From Cupriavidus pinatubonensis (GTDB taxonomy: Bacteria > Pseudomonadota > Gammaproteobacteria > Burkholderiales > Burkholderiaceae): a stretch of DNA of 64,000 bases. The notes under the pieces were generated by a model. The model saw only the letters and a list, made by a program, of their open reading frames with translations. It had not been told where the DNA came from and did no database searches. Shown here piece by piece: positions 62,630 through 64,000 of the stretch. How positions within the stretch are numbered: position 1 is the stretch's first letter; each line of letters begins with the position of its first letter. Position numbers and translations under genes: made by a program. The DNA is taken from assembly GCF_019602855.1 (NCBI RefSeq), contig NZ_CP080767.1:248001-312000 (forward strand), read 5' to 3'.

Positions 62630-63826
62630 ATGAACATCATCACCCTCAAGCCCGGCAAGGAAAAATCCCTGCTGCGCCGCCACCCGTGGATCTACGCGAC
62701 GGGCATTGCGACCACGGAAGGCCGCTGCGAGCCGGGCGCCACCGTCATCGTGCGCGCCGCCGATGGCCGCTTCCTGGCCAAGGCCGCCTACAGCCCCGAA
62801 TCGCAGATCCGCGCACGCGTGTGGACCTTCGACGAGAACGAGCCCGTCGACCACGCCATGTTCAAGCGCCGCATCTCGGCGGCGGTGGCGCATCGCCGCC
62901 AGTGGGTGAAGGACAGCGACGCGGTACGGCTGATCTTCGGTGAATCCGACCGCCTGCCGGGCCTGATCGTCGACTACTACGGCAATGGCGAAAGCGGCCA
63001 GCTCGTGTGCCAGTTCAACGCCGCGGGCGTGGAGCATTGGAAGACCGCCATCGTGCAGGCGCTGGTCAAGGAGACCGGCTGCCCGAACGTGTACGAGCGG
63101 TCCGACGCCGCCGTGCGCCAGCGCGAGGGACTGGAACTCGTGACCGGCGTGCTGGCCGGTGCTGAACCTGACCCGGCGCTGTCGGTGACCGAGCATGGCG
63201 TGCGTTACTACGTCGACGTGCGCAACGGCCACAAGACTGGCTTCTATGTCGACCAGCGCGACAACCGCAAACTCGTCGGCGATCTCGCGGCGGGCCGCGA
63301 GGTGCTCAACTGCTTCTGCTACACGGGCGGCTTCTCGCTGGCCGCGCTGCGCGGTGGCGCCACGTCGGTGACGTCGATCGATTCCTCGGGCGAGGCGCTG
63401 AAGATCGCCGCCGGCAATGTCACGCTCAACGGCTTCGATGAGAACCGCGCGACGTGGCTCGACGCCGACGTGTTCAAGACGCTGCGCGAATTCCGCGCGG
63501 AGGGCCGCCAGTTTGACCTGATCGTGCTCGACCCGCCGAAGTTCGCGCCGTCGTCGCAGCATATCGACCGCGCTGCGCGTGCCTACAAGGAAATCAACCT
63601 GGTCGGCATGCAGTTGCTGCGTCCGGGCGGGCTGCTGTTCACGTACTCGTGCTCGGGTGCGATCAGCATGGAGCTGTTCCAGAAGATCGTGGCCGGTGCG
63701 GTGACGGATGCGCGCGCTGATGCGCGCATCATGCGGCGTCTGTCGGCCGGCACGGATCACCCGATGCTGGCGGCGTTCCCGGAAGGGGAGTACCTGAAGG
63801 GGTTGCTGCTGGAGAAGGTGGCGTAA
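62630..63826 (+). CDS. rlmI: RlmI-like 23S rRNA (cytosine-5)-methyltransferase
   Basis: A 398-aa class I SAM-dependent methyltransferase. An N-terminal PUA domain (LKPGKEKSLLRRHPWIYATGI...VIVRAADGRFLAKAAYSPES) precedes a Rossmann fold with NCFCYTGGFSLAALRGGATSVTSIDSS (SAM loop), LDADVFKTL, the LDPPKF motif IV and the catalytic cysteine in FTYSCSGAIS. RlmI methylates C1962 of 23S rRNA in E. coli. It starts with ATG at 62630 and ends 24 bp before a convergent partial gene. Confidence 0.92.
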   Translation: MNIITLKPGKEKSLLRRHPWIYATGIATTEGRCEPGATVIVRAADGRFLAKAAYSPESQIRARVWTFDENEPVDHAMFKRRISAAVAHRRQWVKDSDAVRLIFGESDRLPGLIVDYYGNGESGQLVCQFNAAGVEHWKTAIVQALVKETGCPNVYERSDAAVRQREGLELVTGVLAGAEPDPALSVTEHGVRYYVDVRNGHKTGFYVDQRDNRKLVGDLAAGREVLNCFCYTGGFSLAALRGGATSVTSIDSSGEALKIAAGNVTLNGFDENRATWLDADVFKTLREFRAEGRQFDLIVLDPPKFAPSSQHIDRAARAYKEINLVGMQLLRPGGLLFTYSCSGAISMELFQKIVAGAVTDARADARIMRRLSAGTDHPMLAAFPEGEYLKGLLLEKVA

Positions 63827-63850
63827 AGGGATACGGCGGAAGCGTGAGGC

Positions 63851-64000
63851 TCACCGCCACATATTCCGCATCCTGCTGGCCAGGTCCACCGGCGCCAGCG
63901 TAGCCTTCGACGGCGCCTCCCCCGGCATCGGCGGAGGCGGCCAGGACCGGCTGTAGAAGTTCGGCATCACGCGATTCGGCAGGAAGCGCGTGCGCGACGC
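63851..64000 (-). CDS. 3' end of an unidentified gene
   Basis: On the minus strand the frame is open from the window edge to a TGA at 63851-63853, giving 49 residues ending PVDLASRMRNMWR, with a Pro-rich segment (RSWPPPPMPGEAPS). I do not recognise it and the N-terminal part is outside the window. Convergent with rlmI. Confidence 0.55.
   Translation of the reverse strand, partial: ASRTRFLPNRVMPNFYSRSWPPPPMPGEAPSKATLAPVDLASRMRNMWR

Overview
The window reads as a chromosomal segment from a high-GC beta-proteobacterium of the Burkholderiaceae, most likely Cupriavidus or a close relative. The reasons are dense high-GC coding, a fused isobutyryl-CoA mutase (IcmF) that from memory resembles the characterised Cupriavidus metallidurans protein over its whole length, a Bug-type solute receptor beside a LysR regulator, two MocR regulators, and a DmeF-type metal exporter. 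I could not run any search. Family calls come from motifs, lengths and gene context read directly.

Layout. 1-3.3 kb: cell-wall precursor genes glmU (5' end missing) and glmS. 3.4-5.0 kb: a sulfur module (BigR/SqrR-like repressor, two YeeE/YedE half-transporters, DUF2892) with a perfect AT-rich palindrome at its promoter. 5.1-10.8 kb: a tripartite EmrAB/NodT-type efflux system with two paralogous HxlR regulators. 10.8-17.6 kb: a DHFR-like reductase, a LysR/Bug pair, bacterioferritin, tRNA-Cys(GCA), a GNAT acetyltransferase, a quinone oxidoreductase and a CDF exporter. 17.6-22.2 kb: beta-alanine catabolism (MocR regulator, omega-aminotransferase, malonate/methylmalonate-semialdehyde dehydrogenase).

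22.2-26.0 kb is the mobile region. An IS256-family element with 29-bp inverted repeats and an 8-bp target duplication has had its transposase split by a 1,528-bp IS110-family element. The composite is flanked by two inverted copies of a hairpin repeat whose stems covary. 26.0-29.3 kb: amino acid permease, second MocR regulator, DUF2917 protein. 29.5-34.3 kb: icmF, a HIT protein and 3-hydroxyacyl-CoA dehydrogenase. 34.5-36.9 kb: two small exported proteins and a Crp-family/DUF3293/DUF2459 operon.

36.9-45.8 kb is the most interesting stretch. A Crp-family regulator carrying a CooA-like recognition helix (SRQ) is divergent from a seven-gene operon, with a perfect TTGTCAC-N4-GTGACAA site between them. 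The operon holds a long-chain-type acyl-CoA ligase, a complete Liv-type ABC importer, and a PaaK-like ligase lacking the usual Ser/Thr/Gly ATP loop. It looks like a transport-and-CoA-activation system for an unidentified carboxylate.

45.8-54.4 kb: DUF454, a nitronate monooxygenase-like protein, then an mhp (3-phenylpropanoid) cluster, mhpR-mhpA-B-D-T-C, with a well-placed MhpR operator and a 14-codon Arg-rich leader ORF. 54.4-59.6 kb: dctA-dctB-dctD C4-dicarboxylate uptake with a sigma-54 promoter and a 22-bp palindrome upstream. 59.7-64 kb: a [2Fe-2S] ferredoxin, an alpha/beta hydrolase, a D,D-carboxypeptidase, a YbeD-like protein, an inverted repeat pair, an RlmI-type methyltransferase and the 3' end of an unidentified gene.
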